The notes beneath the pieces were generated by a model. That model saw nothing but the letters and a program-made list of their open reading frames with translations, was not told the origin of the DNA and ran no database searches. Source: Persicimonas caeni (GTDB taxonomy: Bacteria; Myxococcota_A; Bradymonadia; Bradymonadales; Bradymonadaceae). From it: a stretch of DNA of 64,000 bases. A program made the translations under genes and the position numbers. The stretch is from contig NZ_CP041186.1 of assembly GCF_006517175.1 (NCBI RefSeq), forward strand, positions 6,165,074-6,229,073, written 5' to 3'. Below are positions 37,923 to 46,568 of the stretch, piece after piece. The stretch's first letter is position 1. Each line of letters starts with the position of its first letter.

Positions 37923-38018
37923 TTGACAATGGTTGTCTAGGCATTAAAGTGGTGGTGCATCGACGCGGAGCCGGCCGGTCCATGACCCGATGTTGCTATA
38001 TAGTTGTCTAGGCAACTA
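37923..38018 (+). promoter_or_regulatory. Promoter and palindromic operators of the YceI-like operon, probable MarR sites
   Basis: TAGTTGTCTAGGCAACTA (38001-38018) is an almost perfect 18-bp palindrome, the size and style of a MarR operator. A related half-conserved site, GGTTGTCTAGGCATTA, lies at 37931-37946 between a good -35 (TTGACA, 37923) and a candidate -10 (TAAAGT, 37945). A MarR-type regulator is encoded at 39305 just after the operon, so binding of this protein here and repression of the operon is a reasonable inference. Confidence 0.65.
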
Positions 38019-38064
38019 ATGAGGGGCGAACCCACAAAGAGTGAATCCAACACAGGAGTCGCAA

Positions 38065-38760
38065 ATGAACTGCACATGCACCAGCAAACGTCGAGTTGGC
38101 CTCGCCGCGGCCATTTTATTCATCGGAATCACGACCGTCCTCTTGCTGCCTAGCTCGGGAAGCGCCGGCGGCAAGCTCTCGCCGCCGAAGTTGCAGTCGA
38201 GCCAAGCAGCGTGTGCGGGATACGCGGTCGAAAAGCGCGCCTTCATGGTCAGCCGCCAGCGTGTCGAAGGGGAGAGTTGTTCGGTGAGCACCCGAATCGA
38301 GGAGGTCGGCAAAACGCTAGTGCTCGAAGCGTCTTTTCAACCGACGTCGCTCGATTCTGGGGACCGAAGGCGTGACGAGCATGTCGCCGGGGTCTTGAGC
38401 AGCAAGCGTCACAAGGACATCCGGTTCACCAGCCAGAAGTTGGCAGCGAACGAATTCGCGCAGTGGGCGTCGAGCAAGCACCCGAAGCCATTGAATGTGC
38501 CTGGTAAGCTCTCTGTCGGGGGGCGAACAGTGCCGATCACGTTTTCGGTAATCCGAAATAGTCGCGGACTAGCCGGTGTGGTCTACACCTCATTCTCCAA
38601 GTTGGGGCTCGAACCACCAAACGCCGGCGGGGGCGTGGTCGCCAAGGTGTACGACCCGCTCACGATCGCATTCCGGGTGCGTCTGGATAAAGTCGACCTG
38701 AGCAAGGCGCCGGTACTGCGCGCATCGCTCGAAGCTAAGAGTGAAGGAGGTGAGGGATGA
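38065..38760 (+). CDS. YceI-like secreted lipid-binding protein
   Basis: A 231-residue protein with AGGAGTCG before the ATG (a GTG 24 bases upstream is less likely). An N-terminal hydrophobic segment (LAAAILFIGITTVLLL) is a signal peptide or anchor. The C-terminal half shows YceI features: KDIRFTSQKL, LSVGGRTVPITFSVI and DPLTIAFRVRLDKV. YceI proteins form an elongated lipocalin-like barrel that binds isoprenoids in the periplasm. It overlaps the next gene by ATGA and is preceded by a palindromic operator. Confidence 0.72.
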   Translation: MNCTCTSKRRVGLAAAILFIGITTVLLLPSSGSAGGKLSPPKLQSSQAACAGYAVEKRAFMVSRQRVEGESCSVSTRIEEVGKTLVLEASFQPTSLDSGDRRRDEHVAGVLSSKRHKDIRFTSQKLAANEFAQWASSKHPKPLNVPGKLSVGGRTVPITFSVIRNSRGLAGVVYTSFSKLGLEPPNAGGGVVAKVYDPLTIAFRVRLDKVDLSKAPVLRASLEAKSEGGEG

Positions 38761-39221
38761 ATCGCCAAGGTCTTGCTGTGATTCACCGTTGGTCTGCGCG
38801 GGCCGCGACCGCAATGATCGGCGTGTTCTTTATGTCGACCGTCGTTGTGGAAATTGCCGGCGACTACGAGTCGGTCCGCATGGTCAAGCACGCAATCGTA
38901 TGGGCAGTGCCTGCGTTGGTGGTATTGCTAGCCGTCACTGGAATCACCGGCCAAAAGATGGCCGGACGGTCGCAGGCCGACAAGATCGTCGCCAAGAAGC
39001 GAACCACCGGAGTGATGGCTGCGCTCGGTTTGCTCGTGCTGGTACCCGCAGCGTTTGCATTGGACGCGATGGCCCAGGAGGGTAGCTTCGGCACCTGGTT
39101 CTGGGTGGTACAGGGCGCCGAGTTGGTCGCAGGGGCGACCAATTTCACCCTCGCCTTGCTCCAGATGCGACGAGGGGCGGATTTGAGTCCGGCTCGACGC
39201 GCTGCGGGGTCGCGGCGGTGA
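38757..39221 (+). CDS. Small four-helix membrane protein of the YceI-like operon
   Basis: A 154-residue protein that begins in the stop of the YceI-like gene. Four hydrophobic segments (about 15-33, 47-66, 87-106 and 113-133). His residues lie near or in helices 1 and 2 (IHRWS, VKHAIVWA), which could ligate haem as in cytochrome b561-type partners of YceI, but the pattern is incomplete and I do not assign the family. It is co-transcribed with the YceI-like gene. Confidence 0.7.
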   Translation: MNRQGLAVIHRWSARAATAMIGVFFMSTVVVEIAGDYESVRMVKHAIVWAVPALVVLLAVTGITGQKMAGRSQADKIVAKKRTTGVMAALGLLVLVPAAFALDAMAQEGSFGTWFWVVQGAELVAGATNFTLALLQMRRGADLSPARRAAGSRR

Positions 39222-39304
39222 GGTTGCGATCGTCGGAACCGGTGTAGTAAGCATCACGGGCGTCCTTTGGGGGGCGTCCGTGACTCATATGCCAAGGAAC
39301 CGCA

Positions 39305-39778
39305 ATGACCATCCCACGTTCGCTCGAAGGTGCTTTGGGCTTCAACATCACCCGCGTCGCCTTGCTGTTTCGTCGCGAGTTAATCGTGGCGCTCCAAGAG
39401 TACGACCTGACCCCCGAACAGTGGCAAATCTTGGTGGCGATCGTCGAGTCCGAGCAAGCCGTCGACCAGACGGCGCTGGCGCAGGTCACTCTCAAAGACA
39501 AGCCCAACGTCTCGCGTATCTTGAAGCGTATGGAGCGTGACGGATGGGTCGAACGAGTGGTCAATCCAGAAGACGCGCGCGCCAAGCTGGTGCGCCCCTC
39601 GGAGCAGGCCACCGAGCAGTATCCGGAGATTCGTCGCACCCTCGAAGGGCATTTCGAAGAGTTGCTTCGACCGCTCGACGCCGAAGTCTCCACCCAAATG
39701 GTCGAACTAACCCACCAGTTGCGCAAGGTGCTGGGCGATCCACCCCGTTCGTCCGAAGCGAGCACGTTTTCCGCCTGA
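39305..39778 (+). CDS. MarR-family transcriptional regulator
   Basis: A 157-residue regulator with AAGGAA before the start. A winged helix is clear: LTPEQWQILVAIVESEQAVDQTALAQ as the first helices, KPNVSRILKRMERDGWVERVVNPEDARAKLVRPSEQA as recognition helix and wing, and a C-terminal dimerisation helix. MarR proteins bind 16-20-bp palindromes, usually as repressors relieved by small ligands or oxidation. It lies 83 bases after the two-gene operon that carries a TAGTTGTCTAGGCAACTA palindrome and is the likely binder. No conserved Cys is visible, so oxidation sensing of the OhrR kind is unlikely. Confidence 0.86.
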   Translation: MTIPRSLEGALGFNITRVALLFRRELIVALQEYDLTPEQWQILVAIVESEQAVDQTALAQVTLKDKPNVSRILKRMERDGWVERVVNPEDARAKLVRPSEQATEQYPEIRRTLEGHFEELLRPLDAEVSTQMVELTHQLRKVLGDPPRSSEASTFSA

Positions 39779-39792
39779 GTCTTCCCGGCCCT

Positions 39793-40143
39793 CTAGTCGT
39801 CGCGCACGAACGGGAGGCCGTCGAGCGTCTTGTCGGGGTTGAGCTCGGGGTCGTCATCGCGCTTGATGTGCCGGTCTTCGAGTACGAACGGGCCGCGACG
39901 CATGGTCGCCTTTTCTTCCTGGTCGTCTTCTCCGTCGAACTCGTCGTCCTTCGGTTGAATGATACGCTTCCAGGGCCCGGAGCCCTCGTCGATGTCGTAG
40001 CTTTCGAAGGGCACGTCGATGTCGTCGACGATGCGCAGCTCGACCGTATCGCCCGGGTCTTCACCCTCGTAGATCTCGGTTCTACGGTAGATCCCTTCGG
40101 TCGCGTCGTACATGAGTGTGGTTCCCGCGAGGCGTTTCGCCAT
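39793..40143 (-). CDS. Hypothetical acidic protein
   Basis: A 116-residue soluble, strongly acidic protein (runs of Asp and Glu such as DDEFDGEDDQEEK) convergent with the MarR gene. It begins MAKRLAGTTLMYDATEGIYRR, which looks folded, and ends with a conserved-looking DGLPFVRDD. AAGGGGGAGCC precedes the start on its strand. I do not recognise the family and no motif suggests a function. Confidence 0.6.
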   Translation of the reverse strand: MAKRLAGTTLMYDATEGIYRRTEIYEGEDPGDTVELRIVDDIDVPFESYDIDEGSGPWKRIIQPKDDEFDGEDDQEEKATMRRGPFVLEDRHIKRDDDPELNPDKTLDGLPFVRDD

Positions 40144-40296
40144 TGGCTCCCCCTTTGTCGCCAGCGGTTGGTGTTGTCCCCCTAGATTGTGAATAGATCG
40201 TACCGGAGCGCTCGGGCAGTGGACTGCCGCAGTTCCCCGTCTGCGTCACAAATGGCGTCGGTACACCCTTGAAGCTGTGCACCGATGCGATCAGGT

Positions 40297-41187
40297 CTAC
40301 CCCCGGGCCTCTCGGCGATTTCGCCGCGACGCCAGATAGATACCCGCCAGCACGAGGGTGCCCCCGACCAGATCGAGGGGGCCGAACGGTTTGTCGAAGA
40401 ACAGAATGTCCCAGACCATCGCCAGCGCTGGCTGCAGCAGCAGGATGAGCCCGACGATGGAGGCGGGGAGCACGGGCATCGAGCGAGTCATCAAAAACCA
40501 GCCCAGCCCCTGGCACATCACCCCGTAGATGACGAGCGAGCCTGCCGTCGAGGCGTTGGGGATGGCAAAGGTCTGGCCTTCGACGAGCGCGGCGGCGGCG
40601 AGAAAGAGGGCGACCCACACCGAGGCCGACATCACGTTGACACCGGGGGGCAGGGTGTCTTCGTTTTGCTGGGCGCGGCGCATCCCCAGCAAGAAGGCCG
40701 AATAGGCGAACGCGGTGCCCACGCCGAAGGCGACGCCGAGTTGGTAGTCGGCGGGAAGTTCGGCGACGTCGACGCCGACGAGCAGCAGCAATCCGGGAAG
40801 CGCCAGGCCCAGCCCCAGCGGAAACCTCCACCCGAGCCGTTCTCCCATAAAGAGTACGCCGGCGCCGGCCAACACGAAGACCTGCAGGTTGGCCAGTACG
40901 GTCGCCAAACCCGGGCCGACGAAGTGAATGGAGCGGTGCCACAAGAAGAGGTCGAGCGCGAAGAAGGCGCCGATGGGCAAGAAGCGAAGCAAGTAGCGCG
41001 TGTCTCGCCACATCGGCCAGCCGCGAACCACGGCGATGACCGCCAGGGCGATGGCGCCAAAGAGCATGCGGTAGAACCCGGCGACCGTCGGGCCGACGTC
41101 CGCCACGCGCACCCACACGGCCGAGGTGCTGATGAGCGTAGCCCCGAGGAACATCTGGACGGTTGGGCCGGCGCTGGGAAATTTCAT
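40297..41187 (-). CDS. EamA/DMT-superfamily transporter
   Basis: A 296-residue integral membrane protein with about ten hydrophobic helices in two similar halves, the hallmark of EamA (DUF6) transporters: FLGATLISTSAVWVRVADVGPTVAGFYRMLFGAIAL at the start of repeat 1 and a second SASVWVALFLAAAALVEG in repeat 2, and ALAMVWDILFFDKPFGPLDLVGGTLVLAGIYL near the end. Substrates of the family are amino acids, nucleosides or drugs; nothing here decides. The ATG at 41187 is chosen because the first helix follows it. Longer in-frame starts upstream lack helix character. Confidence 0.82.
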   Translation of the reverse strand: MKFPSAGPTVQMFLGATLISTSAVWVRVADVGPTVAGFYRMLFGAIALAVIAVVRGWPMWRDTRYLLRFLPIGAFFALDLFLWHRSIHFVGPGLATVLANLQVFVLAGAGVLFMGERLGWRFPLGLGLALPGLLLLVGVDVAELPADYQLGVAFGVGTAFAYSAFLLGMRRAQQNEDTLPPGVNVMSASVWVALFLAAAALVEGQTFAIPNASTAGSLVIYGVMCQGLGWFLMTRSMPVLPASIVGLILLLQPALAMVWDILFFDKPFGPLDLVGGTLVLAGIYLASRRNRREARG

Positions 41188-41715
41188 CGGGAGGCTCGAA
41201 TCCGTGAGGAGACCAGTGCGTCGACGAACATCGAGATATATCGCTGGGCGGGGGCAACGTCGACACGAATTCGCCTTCTTGTACCTCTTCTTGTGCCTCG
41301 ATGAGCCATACGTTCTTGCTGCGTGCGGTGTTTCGCAAAGGCTTGGGTTCGGCCTATCGGTTGCCTTCGAACGCGCGGGGACCTCTCCTCCATCGACCGA
41401 ACGGCGGCGGTATGTGCCTCGAGTGGCTCCGAAGCGTCGATCGCGGTCTCCGTCGGAGAGGTCACCCGCACGTTCTCCGGCTCGCAGGTCGTTGCGAATC
41501 TGTAGCTGTGGCGATGGGGGCCTCTTCGAGGAAGAATGCGATCGACGCTGAGGCTCTCCAGCAAGCGAAGACCTTCGCCGTTCATTCGCCCGAGAAGAGG
41601 TCCCCGAGCCAGTGCGCAGGTCCATACGCAGCCGAACACAGCGGTGGGTGCTGACGCATCACGGGTCCATCTGATACGCTGCCACGTCAGGCCACGATCC
41701 GAGGCAGAAAAGAGC
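41188..41715. other. Intergenic region with no recognised gene
   Basis: About 530 bases between the divergent transporter and fdhD genes. The open frames in it are short, overlap each other and have no ribosome-binding site or family resemblance. GC content is lower than in the flanking genes (for example 41200-41330). No long inverted or direct repeat stood out. It presumably holds the two promoters, but I could not place them. Confidence 0.4.
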
Positions 41716-42612
41716 ATGACGAGCGAGCTTTTTCACAATTCAGCGTCGGCTACATCCCTCGAGGCGAGGCGGGTCGGCGTGGTCAGATATGGCGACGACG
41801 CCCCGGCGAGTGCCGAGGACGTGGTGGCGACCGAAGAGCCGCTCGAGATCCGCTTGGGCTTCCTTTTGCGTGGAAAACCGGCTCAAAAGAGCGTGTCGGT
41901 GACCATGCGCACGCCCGGCCACGACCGCGAACTCGCCGCCGGGTTTCTGTACGGGGAGGGTATGCTCTATTCGGCGGAGGATATCGAGGGCTTCGAGCTA
42001 TGCGCGGGGCCGGAAGACGACGCGCCCAACGAGAATATCCTGCGGGTGCACCTGGCCGACCACGTCGAGGTCGACACGGCCGCGCTGACGCGTCACTTCT
42101 ACACCACGTCGAGCTGTGGGGTGTGCGGCAAGGCGTCCATCGAGGCGCTCGAGGTCAAGGCTTCCCCGCTCGATGCAGGCGACGACTTTCGGGTGAGCGC
42201 GCGGCTCCTCGGCGAGCTGCCGGGCAGGTTGCGCGAGGCGCAGGACGTCTTCGAGGAGACCGGCGGGCTGCACGCGGCGGGCCTCTTCGACGCCGCCGGC
42301 CATCTGCTGAGCGTCCACGAGGATGTGGGGCGTCACAACGCGATGGACAAGCTTGTCGGCTCGCAGTTCCTCGCCGGCAAGCTGCCGTTGGCGCGCACGG
42401 TCGCGGTTTGGAGCGGCCGGGCGAGCTTCGAGCTCGTGCAGAAGGCGGTCATGGCGCAGATTCCCGTCGTGGTCGCCGTCGGCGCCCCGTCGACCCTCGC
42501 CGTCGACCTCGCCGAGCAGTTTGGCGTCACGCTGGTCGGCTTTGCCAGGGCGGGGCGCTTCAACATCTATACGCATAGCCGTCGAATTTCTTTCACGGAC
42601 GACGACTCATGA
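41716..42612 (+). CDS. fdhD: FdhD, sulfurtransferase for formate dehydrogenase maturation
   Basis: A 298-residue protein. The sulfur-relay cysteines are in TSSCGVCGKASIEAL (Cys134 and Cys137), with upstream MRTPGHDRELAAGFLYGEGML and downstream GGLHAAGLFD and VHEDVGRHNAMDKLVG motifs of FdhD. It hands sulfur from a cysteine desulfurase to the molybdenum cofactor of formate-dehydrogenase-type enzymes. It overlaps the molybdo-enzyme gene by ATGA, so the pair is co-translated. The start at 41716 begins the conserved protein; the in-frame extension upstream is unlike FdhD. Confidence 0.93.
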   Translation: MTSELFHNSASATSLEARRVGVVRYGDDAPASAEDVVATEEPLEIRLGFLLRGKPAQKSVSVTMRTPGHDRELAAGFLYGEGMLYSAEDIEGFELCAGPEDDAPNENILRVHLADHVEVDTAALTRHFYTTSSCGVCGKASIEALEVKASPLDAGDDFRVSARLLGELPGRLREAQDVFEETGGLHAAGLFDAAGHLLSVHEDVGRHNAMDKLVGSQFLAGKLPLARTVAVWSGRASFELVQKAVMAQIPVVVAVGAPSTLAVDLAEQFGVTLVGFARAGRFNIYTHSRRISFTDDDS

Positions 42613-44921
42613 GCACCGATAACACTAACGAAGACGAGCATCGGCACGACGTGCTGATCCCTAACGACGCCGACGAGAACCCGCGGGTCGGCAAGCCAAG
42701 CGACTGCGCCGGCGGCATCCCGGCTGTGTTGTCGACCTTCAAGCACGCCGCGCGCCAGATGGGCGTGGTGAAGGGGACGAAAACCCTTCTTCAGATGAAC
42801 CAGAAGGAGGGCTTCGACTGCCCGGGGTGTGCCTGGCCCGACCCCGACCATCGCTCGACCGTCGAGTTTTGCGAGAACGGCGCCAAGGCCGTGGCCGACG
42901 AGGCGACCAAGATGCGGGTGACGCCGACTTTCTTCGCGCGCCACTCCATCTCGCAGCTCATGGAGCGCTCGGGTCGCTGGCTCAACGCGCAGGGGCGTTT
43001 GACCCAACCGATGGTGCTCCACGAGGGCCGCGATCACTACGAGCCGATTTCGTGGGACGACGCGTTCGGGCTCATCGGCGAGGAGCTCGGCAAGCTCGAC
43101 TCGCCCGACGAGGCGGTCTTTTACACCTCGGGGCGCACGAGCAACGAGGCGGCGTTTTTGTACCAGCTCTTCGTGCGCGAGTACGGCACGAATAACCTGC
43201 CCGACTGCTCGAATATGTGCCACGAGTCGAGCGGCGTGGGGCTGGGTGAGGTCATCGGCGTGGGCAAGGGCACCGTGCTGCTCGAGGACTTCGACAAGGC
43301 CGACGCTATCTTTGTCATTGGCCAAAACCCGGGCACCAATCACCCGCGCATGCTCACCGCGCTGCAGTCGGCGGCGCGAAACGGCGCGACGATCGTGAGC
43401 ATCAACCCGCTGCGCGAGACGGGGCTGGTGCGCTTCAAGCACCCGCAAGAGGTGAGCGGCATTGTCGGCAAAGGCACGCCGCTGGCGAGCCTGCACCTGC
43501 AGGTGCGCATCAACGGTGATGTCGCGCTTTTGAAAGGCATCATGAAGGAGATGCTCGAAGAGGAGGACCGCCGCCCCGGCGAAGTGCTCGACCACACGTT
43601 CATCGAGAACTACTGCGAGGGCTTCGAGGCGTTTGCCGATGACCTGCGGCAGGAGTCATGGGACGAGCTCGTCGAGAAGAGCGGCATCGAGCGTGCGCAG
43701 ATGAAGGAGGCGGCGCGCATCGCCATCGAGGCCGATAGCACGATTGCGTGCTGGGCGATGGGGCTGACCCAGCACGAAAATGGCGTGGCCAATATCCAGG
43801 AGGTCGTCAACTTCCTGCTGATGCGCGGCCAGATGGGTAAGCCGGGCGCCGGGGCATGCCCGGTGCGTGGCCATTCGAATGTGCAGGGCGACCGCACGAT
43901 GGGGATCTGGGACCGGCCGACCGACGCCTTCTTGGACCGGCTGCAGGAGCGTTTTGGCTTCGACCCGCCGCGTGAGCACGGCCTCGACACCGTCCACGCC
44001 ATCAAGGCGATGCACGACGGCAGCGCCAAGGTCTTTATCGGCATGGGCGGCAACTTTTTGTCGGCCACGCCCGACACCAACTACACGGCCGAGGCGCTCG
44101 AAAATTGCGAGCTGACGGTCCAGATCTCGACGAAGCTCAACCGCGCGCACCTGGTGACCGGCAAGAAGGCGCTCATCTTGCCGTGCTTGGGCCGCACCGA
44201 GATCGACGTTCAGGAGTCGGGAAGGCAATTCGTCAGCGTCGAGAATTCGATGGGCGTCGTCCACCCCTCCGAGGGCAAATGGAAGCCGGCGAGCGAGCAC
44301 CTTCTGAGCGAGCCGGCCATCGTCGCCGGCATGGCGCGTGCGACGCTCGGCGATGTCTCGAACGTCGCGTGGGAAGAACTCGTCGAGGACTACGACCGGA
44401 TTCGAGATGCTATCGAGGACGTCATCGACGGCTTCGGAGACTACAACGAGCGGGTTCGCTGGCCCGGCGGCTTCGTGCTGCCGAACGGCGCGCGCGACCG
44501 TGAGTTTCACACCGACACGGGCAAGGCCAAATTCACCGTGCATCCGACGCCCGAGCACAAGCTCGACGACGGCGAATTCTTGATGATGACGATTCGCAGC
44601 CACGACCAGTTCAACACCACCGTCTACTCGAACGACGACCGCTACCGCGGCATCAAGAATGGCCGGCGCGTGGTCATGCTCAACGAGCGCGACATGGTCG
44701 AGATGGGCCTCGAAGAGGGCCAGAAGGTCGACCTGGTGGGCACGCACGGTGGGAGAGAGCGCGTGGCGCCCGAATTTCGGGTGGTGGCGTACGATTTGCC
44801 CCGGCGCAGCGCGGGGACCTACTTTCCGGAGGCGAACGTGTTGGTGCCGGTCGATAGCTACGCAAAGCGGAGTTTTACGCCGGCGTCGAAGTCGGTGGTG
44901 ATACGGATCAGAACGTCATGA
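42609..44921 (+). CDS. FdhF/YdeP-family molybdopterin oxidoreductase
   Basis: A 770-residue molybdopterin enzyme of the YdeP type. The N-terminal GFDCPGCAWPDPDH motif replaces the four-Cys iron-sulfur site of classical formate dehydrogenases; NMCHESSGVGLGEVIGVGKGTV lies near the metal site, and the bis-molybdopterin segments (FVIGQNPGTNHPRM, GMGGNFLSATPD, CLGRTEID, the MopB C-terminal YFPEANVLVPVDSYAKRSFTP) are present. YdeP in E. coli is linked to acid resistance; its substrate is unsettled. It is sandwiched between fdhD and an acyl-CoA-dehydrogenase-like gene, with four-base overlaps at both ends. No electron-transfer subunit gene is adjacent. Confidence 0.88.
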   Translation: MSTDNTNEDEHRHDVLIPNDADENPRVGKPSDCAGGIPAVLSTFKHAARQMGVVKGTKTLLQMNQKEGFDCPGCAWPDPDHRSTVEFCENGAKAVADEATKMRVTPTFFARHSISQLMERSGRWLNAQGRLTQPMVLHEGRDHYEPISWDDAFGLIGEELGKLDSPDEAVFYTSGRTSNEAAFLYQLFVREYGTNNLPDCSNMCHESSGVGLGEVIGVGKGTVLLEDFDKADAIFVIGQNPGTNHPRMLTALQSAARNGATIVSINPLRETGLVRFKHPQEVSGIVGKGTPLASLHLQVRINGDVALLKGIMKEMLEEEDRRPGEVLDHTFIENYCEGFEAFADDLRQESWDELVEKSGIERAQMKEAARIAIEADSTIACWAMGLTQHENGVANIQEVVNFLLMRGQMGKPGAGACPVRGHSNVQGDRTMGIWDRPTDAFLDRLQERFGFDPPREHGLDTVHAIKAMHDGSAKVFIGMGGNFLSATPDTNYTAEALENCELTVQISTKLNRAHLVTGKKALILPCLGRTEIDVQESGRQFVSVENSMGVVHPSEGKWKPASEHLLSEPAIVAGMARATLGDVSNVAWEELVEDYDRIRDAIEDVIDGFGDYNERVRWPGGFVLPNGARDREFHTDTGKAKFTVHPTPEHKLDDGEFLMMTIRSHDQFNTTVYSNDDRYRGIKNGRRVVMLNERDMVEMGLEEGQKVDLVGTHGGRERVAPEFRVVAYDLPRRSAGTYFPEANVLVPVDSYAKRSFTPASKSVVIRIRTS

Positions 44922-45835
44922 CCATCCTCCCCAACCTCCTCACCACGACGACCACCCTCACCAACCCGACTCTCGGCGAATGGCGAGCCGTCCACGAACA
45001 GGCTCGCGCCGCCTACACCCGGCCCATCGACGCCGCCATGGCCGCGGCCGCCCAGGCCGACCGGCTCGCTTGGGTCTTCGCCTCGGGCTATACCGAGGCC
45101 GTTCGCGCGCTCGTCGCGCCTGCACGTAACCTCGACGGCGTCGTCTCGCTATGCGTGACCGAGGCGGACGGCAATAGCCCCAAAGCCATCGAGACGCGCC
45201 TGAATTCCGGCGCTAACATGGTGTCTGGCACCATGTCTGGCACCAAAACGATGGTCTCTGGCGGACCATGGGCAGATTGGTTCGTGGTGCTCGCCAGCCG
45301 CGGCGAAGACGAAGACGGCATGAAGAAGCTGTCGCTGGTGGTCGTTCCGAGCGACCGCGACGGTATCATTATCGAAGAGCTCGACCCGCTGCCGATTGTG
45401 CCGGAGATGCCGCACGCGATCGTGCGCTTCGACGAGGTGCGGGTCGAGGCCGAGGACGTAATCTCGGACGATGCTTGGACCGAGTACGTGCGGCCGTTTC
45501 GGGTGGTCGAGGATCTATACGTCTACGCGGCGCTCGTGGCGTGGATGACGGTGCAGGCCAGGCGCAGTGGGCAGCTCGAGCTCGTGCACCGATTCGTGGC
45601 GCTCGTGGCGGCGGCGCGTGACTTGGCCGCAGCCAGCTCGCACGCCGATGCGACGGTGTCGGGGCTGGCGGGGTTGAGGGCGATGGGTCGCGAAACCCTG
45701 GAGGCGTTCGATTGGTCGTCCGTCGACGACGAGTTTCGCGAGCGGTGGGAGCGTGACAGGGGCTTGCTAGGTGTTGCGTCGAAGGCGCGCCGTCGGCGGC
45801 TGAGTCTCGTCGAAAGTCGTATTGCAGGTGCGTGA
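44918..45835 (+). CDS. Acyl-CoA-dehydrogenase-like protein, shortened
   Basis: A 305-residue protein starting in the stop of the molybdo-enzyme gene. The middle resembles the beta-domain of acyl-CoA dehydrogenases: SGTKTMVSGGPWADWFVVLAS, KLSLVVVPSDRDGIIIEELDPLP and PHAIVRFDEVRVEAEDVI. The N-terminal helical part is short and the C-terminal helical domain is only about 130 residues, below the normal 370-400 total, so FAD and substrate binding may be altered. A short repeat ATGGTGTCTGGCACCATG (from 45219) lies in the coding sequence and adds an MSGT duplication. The link to the upstream genes is by position only. Confidence 0.65.
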   Translation: MTILPNLLTTTTTLTNPTLGEWRAVHEQARAAYTRPIDAAMAAAAQADRLAWVFASGYTEAVRALVAPARNLDGVVSLCVTEADGNSPKAIETRLNSGANMVSGTMSGTKTMVSGGPWADWFVVLASRGEDEDGMKKLSLVVVPSDRDGIIIEELDPLPIVPEMPHAIVRFDEVRVEAEDVISDDAWTEYVRPFRVVEDLYVYAALVAWMTVQARRSGQLELVHRFVALVAAARDLAAASSHADATVSGLAGLRAMGRETLEAFDWSSVDDEFRERWERDRGLLGVASKARRRRLSLVESRIAGA

Positions 45836-45954
45836 CGGTGCCCTCGGGGCGGCCTTCGTGCCTTTATGCGGTTTGACCGTGCCGCCCTCCGCGAATTCGA
45901 AGTTGAGCTGAAGGATTCGAACGCAGCTGTGTCGTCTTGTTGTGCTCGCTGCAG

Positions 45955-46300
45955 ATTCTAACGACGAGTCACGGTCACGGGCACGGTCGCGGCTCACCAT
46001 CCTGCATATCTTGGTTGATGCGCCGCATTGACGGTTGGGGCGCGGTCGTCTCGAGGCTTTCGCAAAAGGTCGCCGTCGTTTGGAGGCAGTGCTTCCAGCG
46101 CTGGTTGCAGGAGCGTGCAGCCTTGCTATCAGGGCAAGATGCCCGGCCTCCAAAGGCTTTTGCGACAGCCTCGTCTCGACCGCCGGGGTCCGTCTCGGGC
46201 CCCGCACGTGTTCGAGCAGGGCGTGCGCCCTGCAAGAGACACACAAGCTGGGGCGGTGACGCCCCAGGGCGGGCGAGGACGCCGCGCGCCCCTCCATCCG
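45955..46300. repeat. Solo inverted copy of the 158-bp repeat with its flank
   Basis: Read in reverse complement this stretch holds one 158-bp unit (CTGGGGCG...CGCCCCAG, a GC-rich variant of the second hairpin, and GGGGCCCGAGACGGACCCC) followed by the same flank as at 26661-26755. The unit is interrupted by the 116-bp MITE. The second hairpin reads GCAGGGCG-CA-CGCCCTGC here versus GCAAGGCG-CA-CGCCTTGC in the array, a paired change that keeps the stem. The remainder of the 45836-46795 gap has no gene. Confidence 0.88.
46055..46170. mobile_element. 116-bp MITE with 9-bp target-site duplication
   Basis: The left end GGCTTTCGCAAAAG and the inverted right end GGCTGTCGCAAAAG match at 13 of 14 positions. 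The element is flanked by direct copies of TCGTCTCGA (46046-46054 and 46171-46179). The empty target, TCGAGACGA on the other strand, is present uninterrupted in the related repeat unit at 25261-25269. The core has an outer stem TTTGGAGGC/GCCTCCAAA and inner hairpins including GTGC-TTCCA-GCGC and GGGCA-AGA-TGCCC. It has no gene and must be moved in trans. Confidence 0.88.
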
Positions 46301-46568
46301 CGAATCAGCGCGTCCGTGAGTCAACGCCATCGGCGCCTCCAATGAAGCTGAGGGCGACGAAACGAGGGGTAGCCTCATCACATACTGCACTGATGACCTC
46401 CGATATGTCGGAAGTGCTCATCACAATATGCACTCATCATCTCGGAGTCGACGGGTAGCCCCTTTACACTGTCTCAGCCCCTCTACCCGTCGGACGGTCG
46501 AGCCTCGTCGAGAGCGCACGACCCTACCTGTCGGGACGGGCGAGGGGGTTGCAGAGGGGAGCGACGGG

